A stretch of 64,000 bases of DNA from Catonella massiliensis (GTDB taxonomy: Bacteria; Bacillota; Clostridia; Lachnospirales; Lachnospiraceae), in contig NZ_JAEPRJ010000001.1 in assembly GCF_016651435.1 (NCBI RefSeq), positions 2,232,001 through 2,296,000 of the forward strand, given 5' to 3'. The notes under the pieces were generated by a model. It did no database searches. It worked only from the letters and a program-made list of their open reading frames with translations, and was not told where the DNA came from. Positions 33,367 to 43,900 of the stretch are shown piece after piece. Within the stretch, counting starts at the first letter, position 1. Every line of letters begins with the position of its first letter. Position numbers and translations under genes: made by a program.

Positions 33367-34740
33367 TCACTTATAAAATAATCCAAGTAAAATAAGAGCC
33401 ATAACTATTACAGGAAGGACATAGGTCATATAGCCTCTCATCCAGGACTGAACCTTAAGCCCCTTTCCTTTGTTGGCCTCTTTAACGAAGTTGTCCCACC
33501 CCCAGCCTCTCTTACTGATGCAAAAGATGACAAATATAAATGAACCAATAGGGAGGATAAGGTTGCTTACAAGGAAGTCTTCAAGATCTAAGAAGCTTGT
33601 TCCTTTGCCAAGCGGCTCTATAAAGCTAAGTACATTAAACCCAAGGGCACAAGGAAGAGAAAGCATGAAAACCGCTATACAGTTTACTACACTGGCCTTC
33701 TTCCTGCTCCAGCCTGTAATGTCCATAGTGCAGGCAAGAATGGTTTCAAATACCGCAAGCACTGTAGAAAAGGCTGCAAAGCTCATAAACACAAAGAAAA
33801 GACTGCCCCAAACCCTGCCAAGAGGCATATTGTTAAATATATTTGGAAGGGTTATGAAGATGAGGCTTGGACCGCTGTCAGGCTGTACTCCGTAGGTGAA
33901 GCAGGCAGGGAAGATGATAAGTCCGGATACGATTGCCACAAAGGTATCCAGTACCGCAATGTGAACAGATTCTCCCATAAGGCTTCTCTCATTGCCTATG
34001 TAGCTGCCAAATATAGCCATAGAGCCTATTCCTATACTGAGGGTGAAAAATGCCTGATTCATAGCTGATACTATAACCTTTGACCACCCTATTTCACTTA
34101 CCTTAGCCACATTGGGTAATAGGTAAAAGCTAAGTCCTTCTGCACTTCCCTTCATTAGGACACTGTTTATAGCAAGGATTACCATTATAATAAGAAGACT
34201 TGACATCATCCATTTACTTACCTTCTCAAGTCCTTTTTGAAGCCCCAGGGAATTGATGAAGAAGCCGACTATTACTACAACAGCCATATAGCCTACCTGT
34301 ATTGAAGGAGAGCTAAGCATGCCTCCAAAGAGTCCCGTGGCCCCGTCTTTATCAAGTCCTTCAAAATCGCCTCTTGCCATTGACACAAAATACTTAAGCA
34401 TCCAACCTGCAACTGTGGTATAGAACATCATAAGTATATAGTTACCTGCCATACATACAATGCCGTGCAGGTTCCATTTGCTGCCCCGAGGTGCTATCCT
34501 CTTATACAGATGAATAGGACTCTTCCTACTCGCCCTTCCCATAGAGAATTCCATTGTCATAACAGGGATGCCAAGAACTGCAAGGAAGAACAAGTAAATC
34601 AGTACAAATATTCCTCCTCCGTTCTGCCCGGCAAGATAAGGGAACTTCCAAACATTTCCGATACCGATTGCACAGCCTGCGCTTATAAGTATAAAGCCAA
34701 GCCTGCTCTCAAGTCTTTCTCTTGAACTTTTTTCCGGCAT
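33367..34740 (-). CDS. Sodium-dependent transporter, NSS/SNF family
   Basis: 457 residues, about 11-12 membrane segments. The N-terminus SRLGFILISAGCAIGIGNVWKFPYLAGQNGGG holds the unwound TM1 sodium and substrate site of LeuT-type carriers. Bacterial members (TnaT, MhsT) import amino acids with Na+. Substrate not deducible. It fits a cell that keeps a sodium gradient, as the V-ATPase K subunit downstream suggests. Single gene. Confidence 0.9.
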   Translation of the reverse strand: MPEKSSRERLESRLGFILISAGCAIGIGNVWKFPYLAGQNGGGIFVLIYLFFLAVLGIPVMTMEFSMGRASRKSPIHLYKRIAPRGSKWNLHGIVCMAGNYILMMFYTTVAGWMLKYFVSMARGDFEGLDKDGATGLFGGMLSSPSIQVGYMAVVVIVGFFINSLGLQKGLEKVSKWMMSSLLIIMVILAINSVLMKGSAEGLSFYLLPNVAKVSEIGWSKVIVSAMNQAFFTLSIGIGSMAIFGSYIGNERSLMGESVHIAVLDTFVAIVSGLIIFPACFTYGVQPDSGPSLIFITLPNIFNNMPLGRVWGSLFFVFMSFAAFSTVLAVFETILACTMDITGWSRKKASVVNCIAVFMLSLPCALGFNVLSFIEPLGKGTSFLDLEDFLVSNLILPIGSFIFVIFCISKRGWGWDNFVKEANKGKGLKVQSWMRGYMTYVLPVIVMALILLGLFYK

Positions 34741-34856
34741 TTACAAATTTCCTCTCTCTCATATTGTTAGTATTATCTAAACCCTGTCATCCAGAGGCTT
34801 TACGTGCCCGCATTTTAAGAACAGGCTTATCTATATATAATGCTTATATCCGATGT

Positions 34857-35159
34857 TTAGAACTCATAATCATAGCAGATTCTCTCAGCCATAAATGGCT
34901 TGATTTTCGCCATACCTACAGCTACATGGTCAGGATGAGCAGCATAGGTTTTAAGTGCCTCTTCATTTTCAAATACCGTATCAAGCAGTACATCAACTGT
35001 CGAGCCTTCCATTCCTTCGGTATTTACCTTGATTTCTACTATCTCTTTAATCTTACCTTTAAGTCCTAAAAGACCTTCTTTAATCTCCTTTTTTACCTTG
35101 TCTTTCTCTTCTTTACTTAGTTCTTCTTTCAGTTTCCATAAAACAATGTGCTTTACCAT
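34857..35159 (-). CDS. Dabb (dimeric alpha/beta barrel) domain protein
   Basis: 100 residues starting MVKHIVLWKLKEE, the usual opening of stress-responsive A/B-barrel proteins, with DTVFENEEALKTYAAHPDHVAV in the middle. Members form small dimers; the function of most is unknown. GGAGGG before the ATG. Single gene on the minus strand. Confidence 0.88.
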   Translation of the reverse strand: MVKHIVLWKLKEELSKEEKDKVKKEIKEGLLGLKGKIKEIVEIKVNTEGMEGSTVDVLLDTVFENEEALKTYAAHPDHVAVGMAKIKPFMAERICYDYEF

Positions 35160-35523
35160 ATTTCCCTCCTCGATTATTTTGTTTCCATTTTAACATAGAT
35201 TTTGCTTCACATACTTTCTTATATGTCATATTAACTATGGCACTTAGGAATGATACCCCAAGTTTATAATATATACAAGCAGATTTAAAAGAATTTATTC
35301 TGACAATATTATTATTTATGTGATTTATGCCGATATAATTTACGTGCCTGCGGTTAGCTAAAAATAGCATTTTAACTTTCGCAGTCACAAAAAATAAGTT
35401 TCTAAAATGATATTTTTTTCACAATATTTCGTATAGCAATAGTAATAGAATTAATTTGAAGATGATTTTGTTATTTTTTTTTATATTTTCTGGCGAAAAT
35501 CTGAACAAAATCACTAATCTCGA
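35160..35523. other. AT-rich gap upstream of the V-ATPase operon
   Basis: No convincing gene. An open frame on the minus strand at 35113-35388 has no ribosome site and overlaps the Dabb gene start, so I discount it. Several long T and A runs are present. Confidence 0.5.
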
Positions 35524-35552
35524 TTGACTATACCTAAGTATTGCGATAAAAT
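35524..35552 (+). promoter_or_regulatory. V-ATPase operon promoter
   Basis: TTGACT (35524-35529), 17-nt spacer, TAAAAT (35547-35552). The leader contains an imperfect ATAGG...CCTAT hairpin at about 35559-35584. Confidence 0.8.
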
Positions 35553-35613
35553 ATAAGATAGGTTTTTGATAGAAAAATCCTATACTATAATACCCGAGAG
35601 GCGGTGATGATTA

Positions 35614-35922
35614 TTGTCAACTGATTCAATCAGCGTTATTCGCGAGGCCGAAAAACAGGCCGAAACAAGCGAACGTGAAGCAAAAGAACAGGCTGCTGAA
35701 ATTATTTCAAGAGCCCATTCTGAAGCAAAAGAAGTTGTTTCCGCAAAGATTTCTGCTGCTAAAGCCGACGCAGAAGCTAAGCTTGCTGAACTTAGCAAAG
35801 CTAATGAAAGCTACCTGCAAAAGGCAGAGGGCGAAAGCTCTGAAGAAGTTAAGGCACTTCGTGCCAAGGCAGAAAGCAAGAAACGGGAAGTGGCAGGAAA
35901 TGTTACTGAGATGCTATTCTAA
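35614..35922 (+). CDS. V-type ATPase subunit G/H-like (peripheral stalk)
   Basis: 102 residues, almost entirely Ala/Glu/Lys-rich helix predicted to form a coiled coil with subunit E, forming the peripheral stalk. Start is TTG at 35614 (reads MSTDSISVIREAEKQAE) with GGCGGTGA upstream; no ATG fits. First gene of the operon, where bacterial ntp operons usually place this subunit (NtpF). Confidence 0.85.
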   Translation: MSTDSISVIREAEKQAETSEREAKEQAAEIISRAHSEAKEVVSAKISAAKADAEAKLAELSKANESYLQKAEGESSEEVKALRAKAESKKREVAGNVTEMLF

Positions 35923-35984
35923 TTTCTCCGGTATACATCTCTGCTAAAAGCATTAAAAAATAACAAGAAAGGAGGAGTTAAAAC

Positions 35985-38024
35985 ATGTCCGTACTACCTA
36001 TGAAACGCGTGTTCATAGCTGCCCTAAAAAAGGATAGAAAGAGAATTCTCGAGAGCCTTCAAAGACTTGGCGTAATTCAGATAAATACAGATGCAGGCAA
36101 AGAAATCTTTACCGGCAAAGACGGCGAAGCAGACACCTTCTTTAAGCAAACTGATACATCCTCTGCCAAGACTACATTTGAGAAAAATGCAATTCTTGCT
36201 ACTCAGGCATTATCAGTCCTTGACAGAGAAGCACCTGTAAAATCCGGAATGATGGATTCATTTGCAGGCAGAGACAAGATGAGCTGTTCTGACTATGAGG
36301 CACTTGTAACTAAGCGTGACGAGATTATGGATGTGGTCTACGACCTGAACAGCCTTAACAAAAGCAAGGCCGAAGCTGAAGCCGAGATACCAAAGCTTCT
36401 AAATCAAAGAGAAACTCTTGCTCCGTGGCTTGGATTTGAGCTTCCGCTTGATTACAAAGGTACTAAACATACCAGAGCATTCATCGGAACATTTCCTGCT
36501 GCTTATGACCAGAGCTCTTTGCAGCTTGCGTTTGCCGAAAAGGCACCAAATGTACAGAAAGTAGATATCTCCATCATTAGCAGTAACGAGGAACAAACCT
36601 GTGTCCTCATTATCTGTCACAACACCGATGCAAAGGAAACAGAGGATGCCCTGCGTGCCTTAAGCTTTGCAAGACCCGCTCTTCCCGGTGTGGTTCCTGC
36701 GGAGCAGGAAAAGAGTATTGCCAAGGAGCTGGCAAAACAGGAAGAAATCATTAAGACTTCTACAAATAAGATTGTAGAGCTTGCATCAAGAAGAAGTGAA
36801 ATTACTTTCATGGTCGACTACTTCACAATGAGAGCCGACAAATACGGCGTTATCGGTGGACTTTTCCAGTCTAAGAGAGTATTTTGCATCACCGGTTATA
36901 TACCGGAAAGAGAGGTCAAAACTCTTGATAGTGCCATCACTTCTAAGTTTGACTGTGTTGTTGAATACAGCAATCCTTCTGACGATGAGGATGTACCTGT
37001 TAAATTATCAAACAACGCTTATGCTTCCCCTATTGAGGGAGTTGTTGCAGGTTATGCACTTCCCGGAAAGGGTGAGGTTGATCCAACCTTCATTGCTTCT
37101 TTATTCTATTATGGACTTTACGGCCTTATGCTTTCAGATGCCGCTTATGGTCTGATAATGGTATTTGCTACTCTGTTTGTACTGACTAAATTCAAGGGCA
37201 GACTTGAAGAAGGTACAAAGAGAATGATGCAGATGTTCTTAGGTTGTGGTATAGGTACAACGATTTGGGGGTTTATCTTCGGAAGTTTCTTCGGAGATGC
37301 AATACCTAAATTTACAGGAACTTTCTTAGGAAAAGAAGTTAACTTACCTTATTTACTCGATCCTATTAAGGATCCGGTAACCTTACTTGGTATAGCATTC
37401 ATTATCGGTATAGTCCATCTTCTCTTTGGACTCGGAATTGCACTTTATACCTATTTGAAACAGGGTAAGATAATTGAAGCTGTATTTGACGTAATATGCT
37501 GGTATCTTTTCTTTGGCGGTCTTTTGGGGCTGTTACTTACTACAGAAATGATTCAAAATATGTTCAAGTTCAGCATTAACTTCCCACAGGCAGTTGTCAC
37601 ACTCTTCACAGTATGTGCCATTGTCGGAGCGTTGGGAATACTCGTAATGGGAGGCAGAGAGTCGACCAATCCTCTTAAGAGGCTTCTTAAAGGTCTTTAT
37701 GCACTTTACGGCATAAGCGGATATTTAAGTGACGTACTCTCCTACTCAAGACTTCTTGCTCTCGGTCTTGCTACAGGTGTTATTTCTCAGGTATTTAACA
37801 CAATCGCAGTTATGCCGGGCGGAAGCTTATTTGGACTTATATTCTTCATAGTAATATTTGTCGTAGGACATACCATTAACATTCTAATCAATGCGCTTGG
37901 TGCTTATGTACATACCAACCGTCTTGAGTACGTTGAGTTCTTTGGTAAGTTCTATAACGGTGGCGGAAAGGAATTTGTCCCTTTCACCGAAAATACAAAA
38001 TATTTTGTAGTTAAAGAAAAATAA
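35985..38024 (+). CDS. ntpI: V-type ATPase subunit I (membrane stator)
   Basis: 679 residues. An N-terminal half of about 330 residues is soluble and helical; the C-terminal half has seven or eight membrane segments. LSYSRLLALGLATGVI holds the conserved arginine that faces the rotor and is needed for ion release. Strong GGAGGAG before the ATG. Forms the ion half-channels together with the K ring. Confidence 0.95.
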   Translation: MSVLPMKRVFIAALKKDRKRILESLQRLGVIQINTDAGKEIFTGKDGEADTFFKQTDTSSAKTTFEKNAILATQALSVLDREAPVKSGMMDSFAGRDKMSCSDYEALVTKRDEIMDVVYDLNSLNKSKAEAEAEIPKLLNQRETLAPWLGFELPLDYKGTKHTRAFIGTFPAAYDQSSLQLAFAEKAPNVQKVDISIISSNEEQTCVLIICHNTDAKETEDALRALSFARPALPGVVPAEQEKSIAKELAKQEEIIKTSTNKIVELASRRSEITFMVDYFTMRADKYGVIGGLFQSKRVFCITGYIPEREVKTLDSAITSKFDCVVEYSNPSDDEDVPVKLSNNAYASPIEGVVAGYALPGKGEVDPTFIASLFYYGLYGLMLSDAAYGLIMVFATLFVLTKFKGRLEEGTKRMMQMFLGCGIGTTIWGFIFGSFFGDAIPKFTGTFLGKEVNLPYLLDPIKDPVTLLGIAFIIGIVHLLFGLGIALYTYLKQGKIIEAVFDVICWYLFFGGLLGLLLTTEMIQNMFKFSINFPQAVVTLFTVCAIVGALGILVMGGRESTNPLKRLLKGLYALYGISGYLSDVLSYSRLLALGLATGVISQVFNTIAVMPGGSLFGLIFFIVIFVVGHTINILINALGAYVHTNRLEYVEFFGKFYNGGGKEFVPFTENTKYFVVKEK

Positions 38025-38039
38025 AAACAAACTAATTAA

Positions 38040-38543
<504 letters not shown>

Positions 38544-38587
38544 CTTCCGCTAAATATCTTCTTAAGTACGAATTTAGAAATTTAGCC

Positions 38588-38644
38588 GTTCTTTCAAAGT
38601 AAAATGTGAAAGAACATCCTATGACATACAGCTTGTAATGTCAT
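38588..38644 (+). promoter_or_regulatory. Paired hairpins between ntpK and ntpE
   Basis: GTTCTTTCA/TGAAAGAAC (9 bp, 38588-38615) and ATGACAT/ATGTCAT (7 bp, 38621-38644), both perfect. Neither is followed by a T-run, so they are not terminators. Likely to protect or define mRNA ends after the rotor-ring gene. Confidence 0.7.
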
Positions 38645-38675
38645 CATTTCGTAAAAATAATAACAAGGAGGCAAC

Positions 38676-39266
38676 ATGACAGGATTAGAAAAAATCACCA
38701 GCGAAATCAAAGCTGATGCTGATAAAAGCGTAGCCGCTATCATTGATAAGGCAAACGCTGAGGCTTCAGGCATACTCGCCGGTGCTGAAAAAGAAGCCGC
38801 AGAAGCTGTCGCGAAAATAAATCACGATGTTTCTGTTCGCCTGTCTGCCAGCAAATCCACTGCTGAATCAGCTGCTGCTCTTAGAAAGCGCCGTCTGATT
38901 CTTGAGGAAAAGCAAAAACTGATAGGTGAAGTAATAGAAGAAGCTAAGAATTTAATCTATGCTCTTCCTGATGACGTATATTTTGAAAAGATATTAAAAT
39001 TAGCAGAAAAGAATGTAAACCCTGCTGAAGGTACAATCATCTTCAATGCAAAGGATCTTTCAAGACTTCCTGCTGACTTTGAGACAAAGCTTAACGTGGT
39101 TGCGGTTGCTAAGGGCGGAAAGCTCACTGTATCTAAAGAAACCCGTCCTATAGACGGCGGTTTTGTACTTCTTTATGAAGGTATAGACCAGAACTGCTCT
39201 ATAACCTCACTTTTTGAGACACATATAGAGTCAGTACAGGATAAAATTCAGAAACTCTTGTTTTAA
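38676..39266 (+). CDS. ntpE: V-type ATPase subunit E (peripheral stalk)
   Basis: 196 residues. N-terminal 100 residues are an Ala/Lys/Glu-rich helix pairing with the G/H-like subunit; the C-terminal domain carries PIDGGFVLLYEGIDQNCS, the usual subunit E signature (GGF). AAGGAGG before the ATG. Confidence 0.92.
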   Translation: MTGLEKITSEIKADADKSVAAIIDKANAEASGILAGAEKEAAEAVAKINHDVSVRLSASKSTAESAAALRKRRLILEEKQKLIGEVIEEAKNLIYALPDDVYFEKILKLAEKNVNPAEGTIIFNAKDLSRLPADFETKLNVVAVAKGGKLTVSKETRPIDGGFVLLYEGIDQNCSITSLFETHIESVQDKIQKLLF

Positions 39267-39289
39267 CCATGAAAAAACCTGGAGGTAAT

Positions 39290-40261
39290 ATGTCAGAAGA
39301 ATATGTTTATGCGGTCGCGAGAATCCGCAGTGCTGAGCTTCGTCTTTTAACCAGCTCGGTTCTCGAATCTCTTCTCGCCGCTAAAAGCTATGATGAATGC
39401 CTTCGCCTGTTATCAGACCATGGTTGGGACATAGATGAATCGATGTCTTTATCCACCATACTAAAGAACGAGAGGGATAAGACTTGGAAGTTCATTTCTG
39501 AGCTTGTTTCCGATCCACACGTCTTCGATGTATTTCTCTACGCAAATGATTATCACAACCTTAAGGCTGCAGTTAAGTCTGCCGCTGAGCAGATAGACCG
39601 TGATGACATTTACTTTGCTAAGGATCAGTGCTCTATAGATCCCGAAATCATCCGTAAGGCGCTTGGACAGAGGGAATTTTCCTCACTTCCATCTGATATG
39701 CAGAAGGTCGCTGCGGAAGCCCTTGATACTCTTTTACACACAGGCGATGGTGGGCTTTGCGATATCATTATCGACAAGGCTGCACTTACTAAAATATATG
39801 AGTCCGGCAAAAAATCAGGTAATGAAATACTTGAATTGTACGGAGAACTCACAGTGGCAGCTGCAGACATTAAGACTGCAATAAGAGCCTGCATGATAGG
39901 TAAGGATATCTCTTTCCTTGAAAAGGCACTTGCTCCATGTGATTCTCTTAATGTAGACAGACTTGCAAAAGCTGCTACAGAAAGCCTTGATGCAATTTAC
40001 GAATATCTTTCTCACACAGCCTATTTGGATGCAGTTCCTGAGATTAAGAAATCCCCTTCAGCATTTGAACGGTGGTGTGATAATCTGATAATTGCAAAAA
40101 TTCGTCCACAGCGTCATAATCCGTTTTCAATCGGACCTCTTGCTGCTTATATACTTGCAAGGGAAAATGAAATAAAATCTGTGAGAATTATACTCTCAGG
40201 CAAGGTTAATAACCTCTCCGATGATTCTCTCAGGGAAAGGGTAAGGGAAACGTATGTCTAG
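39290..40261 (+). CDS. ntpC: V-type ATPase subunit C (rotor adaptor, subunit d homologue)
   Basis: 323 residues, all-helical, links the K ring to the central shaft. The start at 39290 (MSEEYVYAVARIRS) follows TGGAGGT by 3-4 nt; an ATG seven codons upstream is less well placed. YVYAVARIRSAE and the PLAAYILARENEIKSVRIIL end are family marks. Overlaps the F gene by 8 nt. Confidence 0.92.
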   Translation: MSEEYVYAVARIRSAELRLLTSSVLESLLAAKSYDECLRLLSDHGWDIDESMSLSTILKNERDKTWKFISELVSDPHVFDVFLYANDYHNLKAAVKSAAEQIDRDDIYFAKDQCSIDPEIIRKALGQREFSSLPSDMQKVAAEALDTLLHTGDGGLCDIIIDKAALTKIYESGKKSGNEILELYGELTVAAADIKTAIRACMIGKDISFLEKALAPCDSLNVDRLAKAATESLDAIYEYLSHTAYLDAVPEIKKSPSAFERWCDNLIIAKIRPQRHNPFSIGPLAAYILARENEIKSVRIILSGKVNNLSDDSLRERVRETYV

Positions 40262-40571
40262 AATAGCAGTTATGGGAGACATAGATAGTATCTATGGTTT
40301 CGGTGCTCTTGGTTTTGACACCTTCCCTTTTACCGACCAGGCTGAAGCAGCCAAGAAGCTTCGCGAGCTTGCAGATATGGACTACTCCATCATCTACATG
40401 ACAGAGGCTCTTGCTGAGAAATTAAGCGACTTGATTGATCATTATAGGGAAGAGCTGCTTCCTGCGATCATACTCATTCCAGGAGTTTCCGGCAATACCG
40501 GAAAGGGAATAGAGTTAGTTAAGAAGTCTGTGGAACAGGCAGTTGGTTCAGATATCATCTTTAATAACTAA
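40254..40571 (+). CDS. ntpG: V-type ATPase subunit F (central shaft)
   Basis: 105 residues starting [24 protein letters not shown], the usual subunit F opening, with a C-terminal [16 protein letters not shown] helix. Binds subunit D in the shaft. Named NtpG in the E. hirae scheme. Confidence 0.92.
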   Translation: MSRIAVMGDIDSIYGFGALGFDTFPFTDQAEAAKKLRELADMDYSIIYMTEALAEKLSDLIDHYREELLPAIILIPGVSGNTGKGIELVKKSVEQAVGSDIIFNN

Positions 40572-40582
40572 GGAGCATAATA

Positions 40583-42352
40583 ATGAATACAGGAACAATC
40601 AAAAAAATCGCCGGACCTCTTGTTATAGCTAGAGGTATGGGCGGAGCAAATATGTTCGACGTTGTTCGTGTAAGTGAGCAGCGTCTTATAGGAGAAATCA
40701 TCGAAATGCACGGTGATGAAGCTTCTATACAGGTTTACGAAGAGACCTCCGGTCTTGCTCCGGGAGCACCTGTTGAGTCAACAGGACACCCTATGAGCGT
40801 TGAGTTAGGACCTGGTCTTATCGGAAGTATTTACGACGGAATTCAGCGCCCTCTTGACGATATCATGAAGGTAACAGGAGGAAACCTCCTCAGCCGTGGT
40901 GTTGAAGTTCCTGCACTTAAGCGTGAAAAGGTGTGGCATTTTGTACCTGCTAAAAAGGTAGGCGACAAGGTTACACACGGTGATATAATCGGAACAGTTC
41001 AGGAAACTCAGGTAGTATCTCACAAAATTCTCGTTCCACAGGGCGTAGAGGGTGAAATCACTGAGATAAATGAAGGTGACTACAAGATTACAGATATGGT
41101 GGCCAAGGTAAAGACTGCAAACGGTGAGACTAAAGAAGTCGGCCTTATGCAGAAATGGCCTGTACGTAAGGAGCGTCCTTACAAGCAGAAGCTTTCTCCT
41201 GATATGCCGCTTATCACAGGACAGAGAATAGTTGATACCCTCTTCCCTATCGCTAAGGGTGGTGTTGCTGCAGTTCCGGGACCTTTTGGTTCAGGTAAGA
41301 CAGTAGTTCAGCATCAGCTTGCTAAGTGGGCAGAGGCTGACATCGTGGTTTATATCGGTTGCGGTGAGCGTGGAAATGAGATGACTGACGTTCTTAACGA
41401 GTTCCCTGAGCTTATCGATCCTAAGACAGGCCACTCTCTTATGGAGAGAACAGTTCTTATTGCAAATACCTCAGATATGCCGGTTGCGGCTCGTGAGGCA
41501 AGTGTATATACAGGTATTACCATAGCTGAGTACTTTAGAGATATGGGATACTCAGTAGCTCTTATGGCGGACTCTACTTCCCGTTGGGCAGAGGCTCTTC
41601 GTGAGATGTCAGGACGTCTTGAAGAAATGCCTGGTGAAGAGGGTTACCCAGCTTACCTTGGTTCCCGTCTTGCACAGTTCTATGAGCGTGCAGGTAGAGT
41701 AAAGGTTCTTGGTGAAGAGGACAAAGAAGGAAGTCTTTCTGTTATCGGTGCGGTTTCCCCTGCCGGTGGTGATATTTCCGAGCCGGTTACTCAGGCAACT
41801 TTACGTATCGTAAAGGTATTCTGGAGACTTGATGCTAACCTTGCTTATCAGCGTCACTTCCCTGCAATCAACTGGCTTGAGAGTTATTCTCTTTATAACT
41901 CAATGGACCCTTGGTTTGCTAAAAATATCAGTGAGGACTGGGTTCCTTGCAAGAACAGAGTAATGGCTATCCTTCAGGACGAGTCAGCTCTTAAGGAAAT
42001 GGTTCAGCTCGTTGGTGAAGATGCTCTCTCTGCTCCTGACCGTCTTAAGATGGAAGTTGCAAGGTCTGTAAGAGAGGATTTACTCCAGCAGAACGCATTT
42101 ATGGAGGAAGATACCTATACTTCTCTTCATAAACAGTTTATGCTTATGAAACTTATACTTACTTTCTATGATATTTGTCTTGAGGCTCTTGATAAGGGCG
42201 CAAATATCAATAAGCTTATAGCTATGGAAGTTCGTGAGCCTATCGGTCGTTTTAAATATACTGCTGAGGAGAAGGTGGATGAAAGATTTAAGGAAATCGA
42301 AGCAGCCCTTGCTAAAGAAGCAGATGATGTAGTACAGGAGGTAGACTTCTAA
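40583..42352 (+). CDS. ntpA: V-type ATPase catalytic subunit A
   Basis: 589 residues. N-terminal barrel, the 'non-homologous' insertion, then the nucleotide domain with P-loop [13 protein letters not shown] near residue 232, GCGERGNEM with the catalytic Glu and [15 protein letters not shown]. Hydrolyses ATP. Its stop overlaps the B start by one base (TAATG). Confidence 0.97.
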   Translation: MNTGTIKKIAGPLVIARGMGGANMFDVVRVSEQRLIGEIIEMHGDEASIQVYEETSGLAPGAPVESTGHPMSVELGPGLIGSIYDGIQRPLDDIMKVTGGNLLSRGVEVPALKREKVWHFVPAKKVGDKVTHGDIIGTVQETQVVSHKILVPQGVEGEITEINEGDYKITDMVAKVKTANGETKEVGLMQKWPVRKERPYKQKLSPDMPLITGQRIVDTLFPIAKGGVAAVPGPFGSGKTVVQHQLAKWAEADIVVYIGCGERGNEMTDVLNEFPELIDPKTGHSLMERTVLIANTSDMPVAAREASVYTGITIAEYFRDMGYSVALMADSTSRWAEALREMSGRLEEMPGEEGYPAYLGSRLAQFYERAGRVKVLGEEDKEGSLSVIGAVSPAGGDISEPVTQATLRIVKVFWRLDANLAYQRHFPAINWLESYSLYNSMDPWFAKNISEDWVPCKNRVMAILQDESALKEMVQLVGEDALSAPDRLKMEVARSVREDLLQQNAFMEEDTYTSLHKQFMLMKLILTFYDICLEALDKGANINKLIAMEVREPIGRFKYTAEEKVDERFKEIEAALAKEADDVVQEVDF

Positions 42353-43725
42353 TGGCAAAAGAATATAGAACAATACAAGAGGTTGCCGGTCCTCTTATGC
42401 TCGTACGCGGCGTAACTGATGTCGCATACGATGAACTCGGTGAAATTGAGCTTGCTGATGGCAGCAGGCGTAGGTGCAGGGTACTTGAGATAGACGACGG
42501 TAATGCTCTCGTACAGCTTTTCGAGTCTTCAACAGGTATCAACCTTGAGAGCTCTAAGGTGCGTTTCCTTGGAAGAAGCATGGAGATTGGTGTATCTGAG
42601 GATATGCTCTCTCGTGTCTTTGACGGTCTTGGACGTCCTATCGATGGCGGTCCGGAAATCCTTCCTGAGGAAAGACGTGACGTAGCAGGTCTTCCTATGA
42701 ACCCAGCTGCAAGAAGCTACCCTGAAGAGTTCATTCAGACTGGTGTATCCGCTATTGACGGACTTAATACACTTGTACGTGGACAGAAGCTCCCTATATT
42801 CTCAGGTTCAGGTCTTCCACACGCTGAGCTTGCTGCACAGATTGCACGTCAGGCAAAGGTTGTAGGAACAGATGAGCCATTTGCGGTTGTATTTGCAGCT
42901 ATGGGTATCACCTTTGAAGAGTCTAACTACTTTGTAGAGTCATTCAAGGAAACAGGAGCTATTGACAGGGCTGTTCTCTTTATGAACCTTGCAAATGACC
43001 CTGCTGTAGAGCGTATTGCTACCCCTAAGATGGCACTTACCACAGCTGAGTTCCTTGCTTTTGAAAAGGGAATGCACGTACTTGTTATCCTTACAGATAT
43101 TACCAACTATGCGGATGCTCTTCGTGAGATATCAGCAGCTCGTAAGGAAGTTCCAGGACGTCGTGGATATCCTGGTTACATGTATACTGACCTTGCTACT
43201 ATGTATGAGCGTGCAGGCCGTCAGAATGGAAAGAACGGATCTATCACAATGATTCCTATTCTTACCATGCCTGAGGATGACAAGACTCATCCAATTCCTG
43301 ACCTTACAGGATATATTACAGAGGGACAGATTATTCTTTCCCGTGATCTTTATCGTAAGAAGATTGAGCCACCTATCAACGTTCTCCCATCTCTTTCCCG
43401 TCTTAAGGATAAGGGTATCGGTGAGGGCAAGACCAGAGCAGACCATGCAAATACCATGAACCAGCTCTTCTCAGCTTATGCTCGTGGTAAGGATGCTAAG
43501 GAGCTTATGGTCATCCTCGGTGAGGCAGCTCTTTCAGATATAGACAAGCTCTATGCTAAGTTTGCAGATGAATTTGAAGCTACCTATGTATCACAGGGCT
43601 TTAGAACAGACAGAAGCATCGAAGAAACCTTAAACATCGGCTGGGATCTCCTTCGTATCCTTCCTAGAAGTGAGCTGAAGAGAATTCGTGACGAGTACCT
43701 TGATAAGTACTACGATAAGAAGTAG
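42352..43725 (+). CDS. ntpB: V-type ATPase regulatory subunit B
   Basis: 457 residues. Same fold as subunit A but the P-loop is replaced ([16 protein letters not shown]), as expected for the non-catalytic subunit; ends [19 protein letters not shown]. Contributes an arginine to the catalytic interface. Followed by the three-way-junction element. Confidence 0.97.
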   Translation: MAKEYRTIQEVAGPLMLVRGVTDVAYDELGEIELADGSRRRCRVLEIDDGNALVQLFESSTGINLESSKVRFLGRSMEIGVSEDMLSRVFDGLGRPIDGGPEILPEERRDVAGLPMNPAARSYPEEFIQTGVSAIDGLNTLVRGQKLPIFSGSGLPHAELAAQIARQAKVVGTDEPFAVVFAAMGITFEESNYFVESFKETGAIDRAVLFMNLANDPAVERIATPKMALTTAEFLAFEKGMHVLVILTDITNYADALREISAARKEVPGRRGYPGYMYTDLATMYERAGRQNGKNGSITMIPILTMPEDDKTHPIPDLTGYITEGQIILSRDLYRKKIEPPINVLPSLSRLKDKGIGEGKTRADHANTMNQLFSAYARGKDAKELMVILGEAALSDIDKLYAKFADEFEATYVSQGFRTDRSIEETLNIGWDLLRILPRSELKRIRDEYLDKYYDKK

Positions 43726-43728
43726 ATA

Positions 43729-43862
43729 ACGCATAAACGACATCATAACACTTGCGAATAAGTGTAAGCTTGCTTACAGACTTATTCGCAAGGTTATGAT
43801 GGGTAACGATACGAAATAGCTTACACGCCAGTGTAAGCTATGAGTAGCGTGCGTTTATGCGT
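43729..43862 (+). repeat. 134-nt three-way-junction inverted-repeat element in the V-ATPase operon
   Basis: Outer arms ACGCATAAACG (43729-43739) and CGTTTATGCGT (43852-43862) are perfectly complementary over 11 bp. Inside are two independent hairpins. Hairpin 1 (43741-43801) has about 28 bp with two small bulges, from CATCATAAC to GTTATGATG, and a tight tip around GTAAGCTTGCTTAC. Hairpin 2 (43816-43841) has 11 perfect bp, ATAGCTTACAC/GTGTAAGCTAT, with loop GCCA. No T-run follows. The fold is symmetric on both strands. Could be a small mobile palindrome, an mRNA processing or stability element, or a regulator of subunit D expression. Confidence 0.9.
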
Positions 43863-43900
43863 AGCACTTAAACTAATCAATTATCAAGGGAGGTGAAAAT

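Noticed and set aside
35113..35388. 91-codon frame upstream of the Dabb gene
   Set aside because: Overlaps the Dabb start out of frame, has no ribosome site and no family-like sequence.
43729..43862. Terminator between ntpB and ntpD
   Set aside because: Strong pairing but no T-run on either strand after the hairpins; ntpD needs transcription through it.
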